64,000 nucleotides of DNA. Origin: Comamonadaceae bacterium (GTDB lineage Bacteria; Pseudomonadota; Gammaproteobacteria; Burkholderiales; Burkholderiaceae_C). The stretch's first letter is position 1. Each line of letters begins with the position of its first letter. Shown in pieces: positions 55,986-63,353 of this stretch. Under the pieces are notes generated by a model. That model was given only the letters and a program-made list of their open reading frames with translations, was not told the origin of the DNA and did no database searches. Where the stretch lies: the NCBI GenBank assembly GCA_947452785.1, contig CANGDZ010000004.1, positions 1 through 64,000 on the forward strand, given 5' to 3'. The position numbers and the translations under genes were made by a program.

Positions 55986-57725
55986 ATGAACCACCCCGCA
56001 GCACAAACAGGCGCCACGTTGTTGATTGATTCATTGGCTGCGCAAGGCGTTGACACGGTTTTTTGCGTTCCCGGTGAAAGCTATCTGGCGGCGATGGACG
56101 CTTTATACGACTACCGCGATCAAATTAAGCTGGTCGTATGCCGACATGAAGGTTCTGCCACGTTCATGGCGGAAGCGCATGCCAAAGCCACGGGACGTCC
56201 TGGCATTTGTTTTGTCACGCGCGCACCTGGCGCCACGCAAGCCTCTATCGGTTTGCATACGGCCCATCAAGACTCGACGCCGCTGATTCTTTTTGTGGGC
56301 CAAGTGGGGCTGGACTTCATGGGGCGCGAGGCCTTTCAGGAGGTGGATTACCGTCAGATGTTTCAGCCCGTGGCGAAATGGGTGGCTGAAATTGCCGATC
56401 CTGCCCGCGTGCCTGAGATGGTCAACCGCGCTTTTCATGAAGCTTTGTCTGGGCGCCGTGGCCCTGTGGTCCTGGCGCTGCCCGAAAACGTCCTGAGCGG
56501 TGCAGTTCCTGAAACGGTGCGAATTGCCAAACCGGCCAATCCACCCCAAGTCGTCCCCAGTGCCCACGACTTGAAGAAACTGCAGACCCTGCTTGAACAG
56601 GCACAACGACCCTTGGTGATTCTGGGCGGTAGCGGTTGGAACGCGAAAGCCGTAGAAGACATGGGCGCATTTTTGCGCCACGCGGGATTGCCCGTGATTT
56701 GCTCGTTTCGCAGGCAAGACCTCTTCGATAACAATGATGAGCAATACGTCGGCGTCTTGGGACTGGGGGCTGACCCCGCGTTGCAAGATGCGGTCAAAAA
56801 CTCTGACCTGCTCGTGTTGCTGGGCGCCCGCATGGGAGAAGTGCCCAGCTGCGGCTACACCCTGATCGACTCGCCGCAACCGCAACAACTGTTGGTGCAT
56901 TGCATGCCTTGCGCCAAGGAGCTCGGCCGCGTGTACCGGCCCGACTTGGCCATGCTGTCCACCATGCCCGAACTGGCGCAAGAACTGGCACAACTGCAAT
57001 TGCCACCGGATTTAAAAACCCGTTGGAAACCCTGGGTGCAGATCTTGCGCCAAGGCTTCGAATCTTTCACCACGCCCAAACTTTCGCCACACCATCCCGC
57101 ATCGACCGATCAAGACATGGTGGACATGGGCGCGATTTGGCAAATCTTAAGCAGAGATCTTCCTGATGACGTGATCATCACCAATGGGGCGGGTAATTAC
57201 ACCGCTTGGGCCCATCGCTTTTACCGCTACACATCCTTCGGCAGCCAACTGGCCCCCACGAGTGGCGCCATGGGGTACGGCTTACCTGCCGCCATCGGCG
57301 GTCAACTGGCTCACCCTCAGCGTCCTGTGCTGTGCCTGGCTGGCGATGGCTGTTTCATGATGAGCTCCCACGAAATGGCCACCGCGGTGAAATTGAAACT
57401 TCCCATCGTCACCGTGGTGTTTGATAACCAGATGTACGGCACGATTCGAATGCACCAAGAAAAGTGGTTCCCTGAAAGGGTCTACGGCACCGCCTTGGAC
57501 AACCCAGACTTTGTGGCGCTAGGCCGCGCCTACGGCGCCCATGCGCAAGCGGTTCACAGTGCTGAAGAGTTGATGGCGGCGATCTTGGTTGGATTTAAAG
57601 CAAACGGTCCCACCTTGCTGCATGTCCGCACGGACCCCGAACAGATCAGTCCCGGCGGGTCTATCACCTCGATTCGCGAAAAAGCAAAACCGACCACCAT
57701 GGCGCGCCAAGCGCTGGCCCCTTAA
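55986..57725 (+). CDS. ThDP-dependent enzyme of acetolactate synthase/decarboxylase type
   Basis: A 579-residue three-domain ThDP enzyme. The N-terminal PYR domain has the activating Glu55 (VCRHEGSATFMAEAHA); the middle domain (about 195-330) follows GPVVLALPENVL; and the C-terminal PP domain has the Mg-ThDP motif GDGCFMMSSHEMATAVKLKL (about 452) closed by DNQMYGT. Relatives carboligate or decarboxylate 2-oxo acids; a true anabolic acetolactate synthase is unlikely because there is no small subunit and the gene sits in a catabolic/transport cluster. The substrate may be a 2-oxo acid released downstream of the hydratase. Confidence 0.85.
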   Translation: MNHPAAQTGATLLIDSLAAQGVDTVFCVPGESYLAAMDALYDYRDQIKLVVCRHEGSATFMAEAHAKATGRPGICFVTRAPGATQASIGLHTAHQDSTPLILFVGQVGLDFMGREAFQEVDYRQMFQPVAKWVAEIADPARVPEMVNRAFHEALSGRRGPVVLALPENVLSGAVPETVRIAKPANPPQVVPSAHDLKKLQTLLEQAQRPLVILGGSGWNAKAVEDMGAFLRHAGLPVICSFRRQDLFDNNDEQYVGVLGLGADPALQDAVKNSDLLVLLGARMGEVPSCGYTLIDSPQPQQLLVHCMPCAKELGRVYRPDLAMLSTMPELAQELAQLQLPPDLKTRWKPWVQILRQGFESFTTPKLSPHHPASTDQDMVDMGAIWQILSRDLPDDVIITNGAGNYTAWAHRFYRYTSFGSQLAPTSGAMGYGLPAAIGGQLAHPQRPVLCLAGDGCFMMSSHEMATAVKLKLPIVTVVFDNQMYGTIRMHQEKWFPERVYGTALDNPDFVALGRAYGAHAQAVHSAEELMAAILVGFKANGPTLLHVRTDPEQISPGGSITSIREKAKPTTMARQALAP

Positions 57726-57746
57726 ACCCTTTCAGAAAGACTGACT

Positions 57747-58670
57747 GTGTCCCCATCGACATCCTCATCCTCCGCAGAATCCAATTCTGACGCATCTGCA
57801 ATCACCATTGTGGTTCCTTTTCCACCAGGCGGCATTGACCTCATCTTGTCGCTTTTTATAGAGGGTCTGAGCCAGCGGTTGGGACGAGCTGTTCATTTGG
57901 TGAACCACCCGGGAGGAACTGGCGCCCACGGCACGCTCGAAGTTGCCAAGGCCAAACCCGATGGGCTCACGCTGTTGTTTGCTTCTCAAGGCCCGCTCGT
58001 TTACCAGCCACAACTCAATTCGGTTGGCTACAGCGCCCTGCATTCATTTGTCCCGGTCTGCCGCGTTACATCGACGCCCAGCGTCTTGATGGCATCGGGC
58101 AAGAGTGGTTTCAACAGCATGGCACAAGTCGTGGCTGCTGCCCAACATGCGCCCGGGTCCATTTCTTATTCAACACCGGGCGTCGGTGGCCTTCCACATA
58201 TTGGAATGGCTGCATTCGCTAAAGTCATGGGCGTAGAAATGACGCACAAGCCCATGGCCGGTGCCGCTGCCGCCATCAAGGCCCTGAAAGAGGGTGAAGC
58301 TGAACTGATTGCTGAGCAACTTCCGACCGCCATTGCGCTGGCCAATGAAGGCGCACGGATCATCGGCGTGTTTGCTCAGACTCGGCTGAGTCACTTGCCC
58401 GATGTTCCGACCTTGATCGAGCAAGGCTGCAATCTCTGCTTTCAATCGTGGAATGTGCTGATGGCGCCCGCCAACACACCCACTGCAACGTTGCAGCGCT
58501 TGAGCGAAGCCTGCTTGGCCGCCTTGGTGGATGCCACGCCCGCCATGAATCAACAAATGGGCATCGACCCGGCCTATCTCGGCTCTGCACAAACGGCCAC
58601 TTTCATTGCCGGCGAGCTTGATCGTGCCCATGAACTCGCGCGTCTGAGCGGACTGATCACTGGTAAGTAA
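57747..58670 (+). CDS. Bug-family protein lacking a signal peptide
   Basis: A 307-residue Bug-fold protein that starts with a Ser-rich, non-hydrophobic leader (MSPSTSSSSAESNSDAS) and enters directly into the first strand ITIVVPFPPGGIDLILSLF. No hydrophobic export segment exists, and only 21 bases separate the GTG from the ThDP stop, so no upstream start can supply one. The rest is a normal Bug (VNHPGGTGAHGTLEVAKAKP, DVPTLIEQG). As read, it would stay in the cytoplasm. It could be a cytosolic ligand sensor or carrier, or a receptor that lost export. Confidence 0.8.
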   Translation: MSPSTSSSSAESNSDASAITIVVPFPPGGIDLILSLFIEGLSQRLGRAVHLVNHPGGTGAHGTLEVAKAKPDGLTLLFASQGPLVYQPQLNSVGYSALHSFVPVCRVTSTPSVLMASGKSGFNSMAQVVAAAQHAPGSISYSTPGVGGLPHIGMAAFAKVMGVEMTHKPMAGAAAAIKALKEGEAELIAEQLPTAIALANEGARIIGVFAQTRLSHLPDVPTLIEQGCNLCFQSWNVLMAPANTPTATLQRLSEACLAALVDATPAMNQQMGIDPAYLGSAQTATFIAGELDRAHELARLSGLITGK

Positions 58671-58702
58671 GTTTAGAAATTTCAAAACCCATTGGAGACA
58701 TC

Positions 58703-59674
58703 GTGAACAAAAGAATCATGCTTTTAGGTTTAGCCGCAATCTCGTTGACTTGTCAGTGGGGCTCGACCGCACTCGCACAGGCTTTCCCCAGCAAACCCGT
58801 CACCTTGGTCGTTCCCTACCCCGCCGGTGGTGGCGCGGACATCATTGCCCGCATGCTGGCCGAGTCGATGAAATCCACTTTGGGTCAATCCGTGACGGTC
58901 ACCAACCGACCTGGAGGCCAGGGCACCATTGGCACCGCTGAAGTGCTGCGCATGCCGCCTGATGGCTACAACATCGTTTTAAGCGCTGCGGCCACCTTGA
59001 CGGTTCAGCCGCACCGTCAAGACCTGCCTTACAACACACCGGATGACTACGACCCGATCATCAAAGCATCCAATCTGCCCATGGTGTTGGCCGTGCTGTC
59101 CAACTCCAACCTCAAAAGCGCCAAGCAGGCCTTGGAATTTGCCCGCACCAACCCCGGCAAACTCCGCGTCGGCACCCCTGGCAATGGCTCCATTGGCCAT
59201 TTGATTGTGGCCAGCGTGAACACCAAAGCTAAAACCAAATTGGGGCATGTGCCCTATGCCAGTGGGGCTGAATCGATTCCCTCCATGTTGGGCGGGCACA
59301 TTGAGGCGGTGGTCGCTCACCCCTCGGAGTTACTTCCCCACGTCAAGGCCAAAACGGTCACCGTCTTGGCTGTTTTTGAAGAGCAACGCAATCCCAACTT
59401 CCCTGATGCTCCGACCTTGCGTGAACTTGGCTACGACGTTGCCATGGGGGTCTACTACCCCATCGTGGCGCCCAAGGGCATGCCTGCAGACATCAAAGCG
59501 AAACTGTTCAAGGCCGCAAAAGATGCCATGGAAAGCCCATCCTTTAGCGCACAGGCTAAAGAGCGTGGCTACAACTTAGAGATCAAAGATCCAGAAACAT
59601 TGCGCAAAGAGCTTTGGACTGCTTACCGTGAAAACGGGCAGTTGGTTACTGAATTGGGCATGGGGAAAAAATGA
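58703..59674 (+). CDS. tctC: Bug-family (TctC) receptor of the Tct transporter
   Basis: A 323-residue periplasmic receptor with a signal peptide (MNKRIMLLGLAAISLTCQWGSTALAQ). The ligand loop is VVPYPAGGGADIIARMLAES and the second conserved segment is VTNRPGGQGTIGTAEVL. Its stop overlaps tctB by four bases and tctA follows, so this is the dedicated receptor of the only complete tripartite tricarboxylate transporter in the window. The ligand is probably a carboxylate; the tricarboxylate name is historic. Confidence 0.93.
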   Translation: MNKRIMLLGLAAISLTCQWGSTALAQAFPSKPVTLVVPYPAGGGADIIARMLAESMKSTLGQSVTVTNRPGGQGTIGTAEVLRMPPDGYNIVLSAAATLTVQPHRQDLPYNTPDDYDPIIKASNLPMVLAVLSNSNLKSAKQALEFARTNPGKLRVGTPGNGSIGHLIVASVNTKAKTKLGHVPYASGAESIPSMLGGHIEAVVAHPSELLPHVKAKTVTVLAVFEEQRNPNFPDAPTLRELGYDVAMGVYYPIVAPKGMPADIKAKLFKAAKDAMESPSFSAQAKERGYNLEIKDPETLRKELWTAYRENGQLVTELGMGKK

Positions 59675-60132
59675 CCGCTCGCATATCGGGGTTGCTTTGC
59701 GCCTTGTTCTTTGTCCTTTTAGGCGGGGGCCAGATGTACCTGGCGCCACGCTTGGCCGGGGGGCTTGGATTGAATGCGGCCGAACCGGGGCCGGGCTTGT
59801 TTCCCATGATGACCGGTGCGCTGATGTTCTTTTCGGCTGCGGCACTTTTGATTCAATTGCTTCAAGAAAGCCAGATCGAAGAAGCCGTAGAGTCGCGCTT
59901 CCCGCGAGACATCATTTTTTTGGTCGCAGCCATTGCGTTGTACATATTTCTCCTCCCGCGGGCAGGATTTTTTGTCGCTGCATTTTTATTGTTGCTGGGT
60001 GCATTGACTATTTTTAATATGCCCAGCATTTGGCGTCGCCTGCTCACAGCGGCATTGGCCACTGTAGTTTCCTATGGGGTATTTACGCTCGGTCTGAGCG
60101 TCAACATGCCCAATCCAACTTGGTTCAATTGA
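59671..60132 (+). CDS. tctB: Tripartite tricarboxylate transporter small membrane subunit TctB
   Basis: The 153-residue inner-membrane protein has four predicted helices (e.g. ISGLLCALFFVLLGGGQMY; LVAAIALYIFLLPRAGFFVAAFLLLLG) and the TctB-family arrangement. It forms the transport unit with TctA. It overlaps tctC by four bases and is one base from tctA. Confidence 0.92.
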   Translation: MTARISGLLCALFFVLLGGGQMYLAPRLAGGLGLNAAEPGPGLFPMMTGALMFFSAAALLIQLLQESQIEEAVESRFPRDIIFLVAAIALYIFLLPRAGFFVAAFLLLLGALTIFNMPSIWRRLLTAALATVVSYGVFTLGLSVNMPNPTWFN

Positions 60133-60133
60133 T

Positions 60134-61642
60134 ATGAATGCCTTTGAAGGACTGGCCTTTGGTTTTTCCATTGCGCTACAAGGTCAAAATTTACTCGCCT
60201 GTTTTGTGGGGGTGCTGATTGGAACGGTCGTTGGGGTTCTGCCAGGCATCGGTCCCATTGGGGCCATGGCGCTCTTGTTGCCCGTCACTTACAGCATGAC
60301 GCCCGCAGGCGCCTTGATCATGCTGGCAGGTATTTACTATGGCTCCATGTATGGGGGATCGACGACCTCGATCTTGCTCAAGGTGCCCGGTGAAGTCTCC
60401 TCGGTCATCACCACCATTGACGGTTATGAAATGGCACGCAAGGGCCGCGCTGGTGCTGCCCTGTTTGTCGCTGCGGTAGGCTCCTTTGTGGCCGGCTCCA
60501 TCGGCATCTTGGGTTTGGCCTTCTTGGCGCCCGTGCTGGCCTCATCGGCCCTGCGCTTTGGTCCTCCAGAGTTCTTTGCGCTGTGCATCCTTGGATTGTT
60601 GGTGCTCTCCCGAATCACGGGTTCTTCATTGGTCCGTGCCGCCGTCATGGTGGCCTTGGGCCTGGGCTTGAGCACCGTCGGCATGGAGCCGATGTCAGGC
60701 GTTTCACGCTTTACCTTTGGCTCTCTTGAATTGGCACAGGGTCTGGAACTGGTACCGATTGCGATTGGTCTTTTTGGTATCGCAGAACTGTTGTCCTCTG
60801 CACATGACAAATTGATTTCCGTAAAGCCACTGAAAGTCAAATTAAAAGAGTTGCTTCCCACAAAGCTGGAGTGGAATCGCGCGCAATGGCCCATCGTTCG
60901 GGGCTCCGTACTGGGATTTTTGTTTGGACTCATTCCAGGACCCACGGCCATCATCGCAACTTTCAGCTCGTATGCACTAGAAAGAAAATTGTCCAAGCAT
61001 CCCGAAGAGTTTGGACATGGGGCGATTGAAGGTGTTGCAGGGCCCGAGAGTGCCAACAACGGAGCGGCGCAAGGTGCGTTCATTCCATTATTGGCTTTGG
61101 GAATTCCCTTTGCACCGGCCTCAGCCATGTTGCTCACTGCGCTCTTGATTCATGGCGCCAAAACAGGCCCTATGCTGATGGTCGAAAGCCCGGAAATATT
61201 TTGGGGCGTCACCTCCAGCATGTACGTTGGCAACATCATGCTGTTGTTGCTGAACCTGCCCATGATTGGTGTTTTCGTCGCATTGCTGCGACTGCCCATG
61301 TATTTAATATCCAGCTTAGTGGCCTTGTTGTGCGTGGTCGGGACCTACGCCATCTCCAATAGCATTTTGGACTTGTGGGTGTTACTTCTCAGTGGCGTTG
61401 CCGGCTATGTTTTACGACAACTGAAATTTGAACCGGTCATTCTGTTGATGGCGCTGGCACTGGGCCCCATCCTAGAGCGCTCCTTTTTGCAGTCGCTCTA
61501 CCTCACCCAAGGCAACTTGGAGGAGATCATGGCCCGGCCCATTTCGGGGGCCATGCTGACGATCGCCCTGGTGGTCCTGATCTATCCTTTGATTCGAAAA
61601 TTGCCTACTCAGATTCAAAAACTCAGGGCACTCAAAGCCTAA
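60134..61642 (+). CDS. tctA: Tripartite tricarboxylate transporter large membrane subunit TctA
   Basis: A 502-residue polytopic protein of about 12 helices. The N-terminal GTVVGVLPGIGPIGAMALLL and GGSTTSILLKVPGE, and the repeat-half motif GVAGPESANNGAAQGAFIPL, are TctA hallmarks. It imports carboxylates with protons or sodium, fed by a Bug receptor. As the only tctA in the window, it may serve several of the six Bug proteins nearby. The hydratase gene follows after 16 bases. Confidence 0.95.
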   Translation: MNAFEGLAFGFSIALQGQNLLACFVGVLIGTVVGVLPGIGPIGAMALLLPVTYSMTPAGALIMLAGIYYGSMYGGSTTSILLKVPGEVSSVITTIDGYEMARKGRAGAALFVAAVGSFVAGSIGILGLAFLAPVLASSALRFGPPEFFALCILGLLVLSRITGSSLVRAAVMVALGLGLSTVGMEPMSGVSRFTFGSLELAQGLELVPIAIGLFGIAELLSSAHDKLISVKPLKVKLKELLPTKLEWNRAQWPIVRGSVLGFLFGLIPGPTAIIATFSSYALERKLSKHPEEFGHGAIEGVAGPESANNGAAQGAFIPLLALGIPFAPASAMLLTALLIHGAKTGPMLMVESPEIFWGVTSSMYVGNIMLLLLNLPMIGVFVALLRLPMYLISSLVALLCVVGTYAISNSILDLWVLLLSGVAGYVLRQLKFEPVILLMALALGPILERSFLQSLYLTQGNLEEIMARPISGAMLTIALVVLIYPLIRKLPTQIQKLRALKA

Positions 61643-61658
61643 GGAAGCCTCACTGCAA

Positions 61659-62462
61659 ATGTTAAACCCATCCCTTATTCACGATCTGGCGCAACAACTT
61701 CAAACAGCACGCGCAACACAAACTCAACTGCGGCAGCTTTCCAAAGCTCACCCGCAGGCCACTTTGGCTTCGGCGTACGCCATCCAGGACGCTTGGCTGC
61801 AACTTGAACTGCAACAAGGCCGTTCAGTCAAGGGCCGCAAAATTGGACTGACCTCCAAGGCGCTTCAGCAAACCTTCAAGGCTGCGGAGCCCACGCATGC
61901 CTCCCTGATGGACGACATGTTTTTTACCGATGGCTCCGAATTGCCCATCCATCGGTTCATTGCCCCACGCATTGAATCCGAACTTGCCTTTGTGCTCCAC
62001 AAACCATTGAAGGGACCTCACATCACATTGTTTGATGCTTTGGACGCTATCGCTTACGTCACTCCAGCCATTGAAATCATTGATTCCAGGATGGAATTGA
62101 TTGACCCGCAAACGAAAGGTACGCGCAACGTCATCGATCAGGTGGCAGACTTTGCGGGTTGTGCAGGCATTGTGGTCGGTGGCCGACCCATGCGTCCCGA
62201 CGCATTCGACATCAGCCGTGTGGGCGCCATTGTGTATAAAAATGGATCCATTGAAGATACAGGCGTGTCCGCCGCCGTCATGAATCACCCTGTGAATGCA
62301 GTGGTTTGGCTGGCGAACAAACTGACTGAAAGCGGCGAACATCTGCAAGCCGGTGAGTTGATCTTGGCTGGGGCCTTCACTCGACCAATGCCTGCGGGTT
62401 CAGGTGATAGCTTTCACATTGATTTCGGGGCCTTGGGGTGCATCGGATTTAAATGGGCTTAA
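61659..62462 (+). CDS. HpaH-like 2-oxo-enoate hydratase
   Basis: Metal-dependent hydratase of the FAH/HpcG-related family, 267 residues, the same length as E. coli HpaH. Conserved features include GRKIGLTSKALQQ, SLMDDMFFTDGSELP, the metal-ligand IESELAFVL, DPQTKGTRNVIDQVADFAG and LILAGAFTRPMPAGSGDSF. In homoprotocatechuate degradation HpaH hydrates 2-oxohept-3-ene-1,7-dioate. Here it ends a cluster that lacks the other ring-cleavage genes, so I assign the reaction type (2-oxo-enoate hydration) but not the substrate. Confidence 0.9.
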   Translation: MLNPSLIHDLAQQLQTARATQTQLRQLSKAHPQATLASAYAIQDAWLQLELQQGRSVKGRKIGLTSKALQQTFKAAEPTHASLMDDMFFTDGSELPIHRFIAPRIESELAFVLHKPLKGPHITLFDALDAIAYVTPAIEIIDSRMELIDPQTKGTRNVIDQVADFAGCAGIVVGGRPMRPDAFDISRVGAIVYKNGSIEDTGVSAAVMNHPVNAVVWLANKLTESGEHLQAGELILAGAFTRPMPAGSGDSFHIDFGALGCIGFKWA

Positions 62463-62483
62463 GTCCAAAAGAAAATTGTATGT

Positions 62484-62508
62484 GCGTTTGGAGAGAACGC
62501 GTGTCTTT
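62484..62508 (+). terminator. Weak terminator-like hairpin after the hydratase gene
   Basis: GCGTT and AACGC pair around TGGAGAG, then GTGTCTTTT follows. It is 21 bases after the hydratase stop and could end the cluster transcript. The five-pair stem is weak. Confidence 0.4.
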
Positions 62509-62565
62509 TCGCTAGATTACTGCCATGGGCCTGATTGAGCCTATCGGGAACGAAGTGGTTCTACC

Positions 62566-62680
62566 ATCAAGCCCGCAATTTGCTGCACACCGGGCACTGC
62601 GCATGGCGCGCAATGCTTACCTCGCTCCAGTCCATGTGACGCGCATCCAGCATCAGCAGCCGTCCGGCGAGTGAACTGCC
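62566..62680 (-). repeat. Right copy of the moeB 3'-end direct repeat
   Basis: This is the 3' end of the intact moeB gene and matches the decayed copy at 48977-49056 in the same orientation (two blocks, 13/14 and 55/60 identical, with about 35 extra bases here). The two copies bracket 13.5 kb containing the LysR-to-hydratase block. Confidence 0.85.
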
Positions 62681-63322
62681 CGCGTGGCCGATCAGTTTCA
62701 GCGCTTCAGCGGCCTGCATGCTGCCGATGATGCCCACCAGCGGCGCAAACACGCCCATCGTGGCGCAACGGGTTTCTTCGGGCGCGGGTTCGGGGGGGAA
62801 GACGCAGGCGTAGCAAGGTGACGTGGGCTGGCGCGGATCGAATACCGAGACCTGCCCGTCCATGCGAATCGCCGCGCCCGAGACCAGCGGTTTGCCGTGT
62901 CGCATGCAGGCCAAATTCACGGCATGGCGGGTGGCAAAGTTATCACAGCAGTCCAGCACCACATCGGCCTGCGCCACCAATCGGTCCAAGAGCGCGGCGT
63001 CGGCACTCTCGGCCAAGGCAGTGACCTTCACGTCCGGGTTGATGGCGTGAATGGCTTGCTGCGCCGAATCCACTTTGAGTTGCCCGACGCGCTCCAGTGT
63101 GTGGGCAATTTGCCGTTGCAAGTTGGTGGCGTCCACCTCGTCGTGATCGACCAAGGTGATGTGACCGACACCGGCGCTGGCCAAGTACAAGGCCACCGGG
63201 GAGCCGAGGCCGCCGGCGCCGATCACCAGGGCATGGGCGGCCAAGATGTGCTCTTGGCCTTCAATCCCCAGCTCGTCGAGCAAGATGTGGCGCGAGTAGC
63301 GCAGCAGCTGGTCGTCGGTCAT
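62567..63322 (-). CDS. moeB: MoeB/ThiF-type adenylyltransferase
   Basis: E1-like enzyme that adenylates the C-terminal glycine of a ubiquitin-like sulfur carrier (MoaD or ThiS). The 251 residues contain the ATP-binding GAGGLGS (34-40 region), the Arg finger NLQRQIAHT, the catalytic Cys186 (ETRCATMGV) and two zinc pairs, C170/C173 (CYAC) and C243/C246 (CPVC). Length equals E. coli MoeB (249) and there is no rhodanese domain. MoeB versus ThiF cannot be separated with certainty from sequence alone. A decayed copy of its 3' end lies at 48977-49056. Confidence 0.9.
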   Translation of the reverse strand: MTDDQLLRYSRHILLDELGIEGQEHILAAHALVIGAGGLGSPVALYLASAGVGHITLVDHDEVDATNLQRQIAHTLERVGQLKVDSAQQAIHAINPDVKVTALAESADAALLDRLVAQADVVLDCCDNFATRHAVNLACMRHGKPLVSGAAIRMDGQVSVFDPRQPTSPCYACVFPPEPAPEETRCATMGVFAPLVGIIGSMQAAEALKLIGHAGSSLAGRLLMLDARHMDWSEVSIARHAQCPVCSKLRA

Positions 63323-63353
63323 GACAGGTCAGAGTCGGTGAAGTGCCGCCGAC

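Noticed and set aside
55986-57725. Sulfoacetaldehyde acetyltransferase (Xsc) as identity of the ThDP enzyme
   Set aside because: Attractive because of the sulfur theme, but the N-terminal and active-site sequence (RHEGSATFMAEAHA) reads like general acetolactate synthase-type enzymes and no phosphotransacetylase is nearby.
49118-62462. Complete homoprotocatechuate (Hpa) pathway
   Set aside because: Only HpaE-like and HpaH-like proteins are present; the extradiol dioxygenase, isomerase/decarboxylase, aldolase and monooxygenase are absent from the window.
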